Shown: piece by piece, positions 14,599 through 14,766 of the stretch
Layout of the letters: the number at the start of each line of letters is the position of its first letter
How positions within the stretch are numbered: the stretch's first letter is position 1
NCBI GenBank assembly: GCA_016780695.1
Contig: JADHLK010000020.1
Location: forward strand, 1 to 14,766
DNA length: 14,766 nt
Source: Alphaproteobacteria bacterium
GTDB lineage: Bacteria; Pseudomonadota; Alphaproteobacteria; Puniceispirillales; Puniceispirillaceae
Direction of reading: 5' to 3'
Made by a program: the position numbers and the translations under genes
Notes under the pieces: generated by a model
Database searches by the model: none
What the model saw: the letters and a program-made list of their open reading frames with translations, nothing else
Told to the model about the DNA's origin: nothing

Positions 14599-14629
14599 AA
14601 TTGCTGCCCGGCTGAAATTGCTGCCCAGT
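14579..14629 (+). repeat. 17-bp tandem repeat spanning the suhB stop codon
   Basis: Three 17-bp units lie at 14579-14595, 14596-14612 and 14613-14629 (TGAAATTGCTGCCCGGC with one or two changes). The first unit encodes the last residues of SuhB; the second starts with its TGA stop. The remainder is non-coding. Confidence 0.85.
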
Positions 14630-14661
14630 TGAACAGGCTGAAACCCTGACCCTGATTTTAC

Positions 14662-14685
14662 CGGCGATACCTGCTTTAGTCGCCG
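14662..14685 (+). terminator. Weak stem-loop after suhB
   Basis: CGGCGA (14662-14667) and TCGCCG (14680-14685) form a 6-bp stem with a 12-nt loop, 63 nt after suhB. No T-tract follows, so it is not a standard intrinsic terminator; it may be chance. Confidence 0.2.
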
Positions 14686-14720
14686 CAGGCCACCCGCTGA
14701 TATTTATGAAGAAAACACGC

Positions 14721-14757
14721 TTAGGTTAAACATTTATTAATATAATTCTGCTATAGA
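14721..14757 (+). promoter_or_regulatory. AT-rich tail with a perfect TATAAT, possible promoter of the next gene
   Basis: A perfect TATAAT occurs at 14741-14746, with TATAGA close behind at 14752-14757, in an AT-rich stretch unlike the rest of the window. No good -35 sits at 16-18 nt; TTAGGT (14721) is only 14 nt upstream. It would drive a gene beyond the right edge. Confidence 0.3.
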
Positions 14758-14766
14758 ATCTGGTTC

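Overview
The window looks like ordinary chromosome of an alphaproteobacterium. The evidence is gene order and protein type: a yebC-ruvC-ruvA-ruvB-ybgC-tolQ-tolR-tolA-tolB-pal block, a zapA-6S RNA-fau-ymdB block with a ZauP-like coiled-coil gene before zapA, and an adjacent efp-suhB pair. I cannot place it below class level. I see no phage, insertion sequence, tRNA, rRNA or CRISPR array.

Positions 1-8354, all minus strand, hold ten genes in reading order yebC, ruvC, ruvA, ruvB, ybgC, tolQ, tolR, tolA, tolB and pal; pal runs off the left edge. Several junctions touch or overlap, so much of this block is probably one operon covering Holliday-junction processing (RuvABC) and the Tol-Pal envelope system that helps outer-membrane constriction at division. 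The larger gaps are yebC-ruvC (116 nt), ybgC-tolQ (130 nt) and tolB-pal (218 nt).

Positions 8522-10817, also minus strand, read ZauP-like gene, zapA, 6S RNA (ssrS), 5-formyltetrahydrofolate cyclo-ligase (fau), YmdB-family phosphoesterase. The 6S RNA has a perfect closing stem, and its likely promoter overlaps the zapA stop codon. The fau gene appears to start at a CTG codon.

Positions 10818-11107 are a divergent control region. From 11108 the plus strand carries transketolase (tkt), elongation factor P (efp) and a SuhB-type inositol monophosphatase, followed by an AT-rich tail with a perfect TATAAT.

No unknown multi-gene system stands out. The most unusual features are (1) short tandem repeats of 12-20 bp, many of exactly 15 bp, found both inside genes (pal, tolA, ruvC, fau, the end of suhB) and between them (ybgC-tolQ, yebC-ruvC, after 6S RNA); (2) a TolA with a run of 13 consecutive prolines, in a window that also encodes EF-P and a YebC-family protein, both linked to translation of proline runs; and (3) a 3 x 20 bp array that begins right at the 3' end of the 6S RNA.
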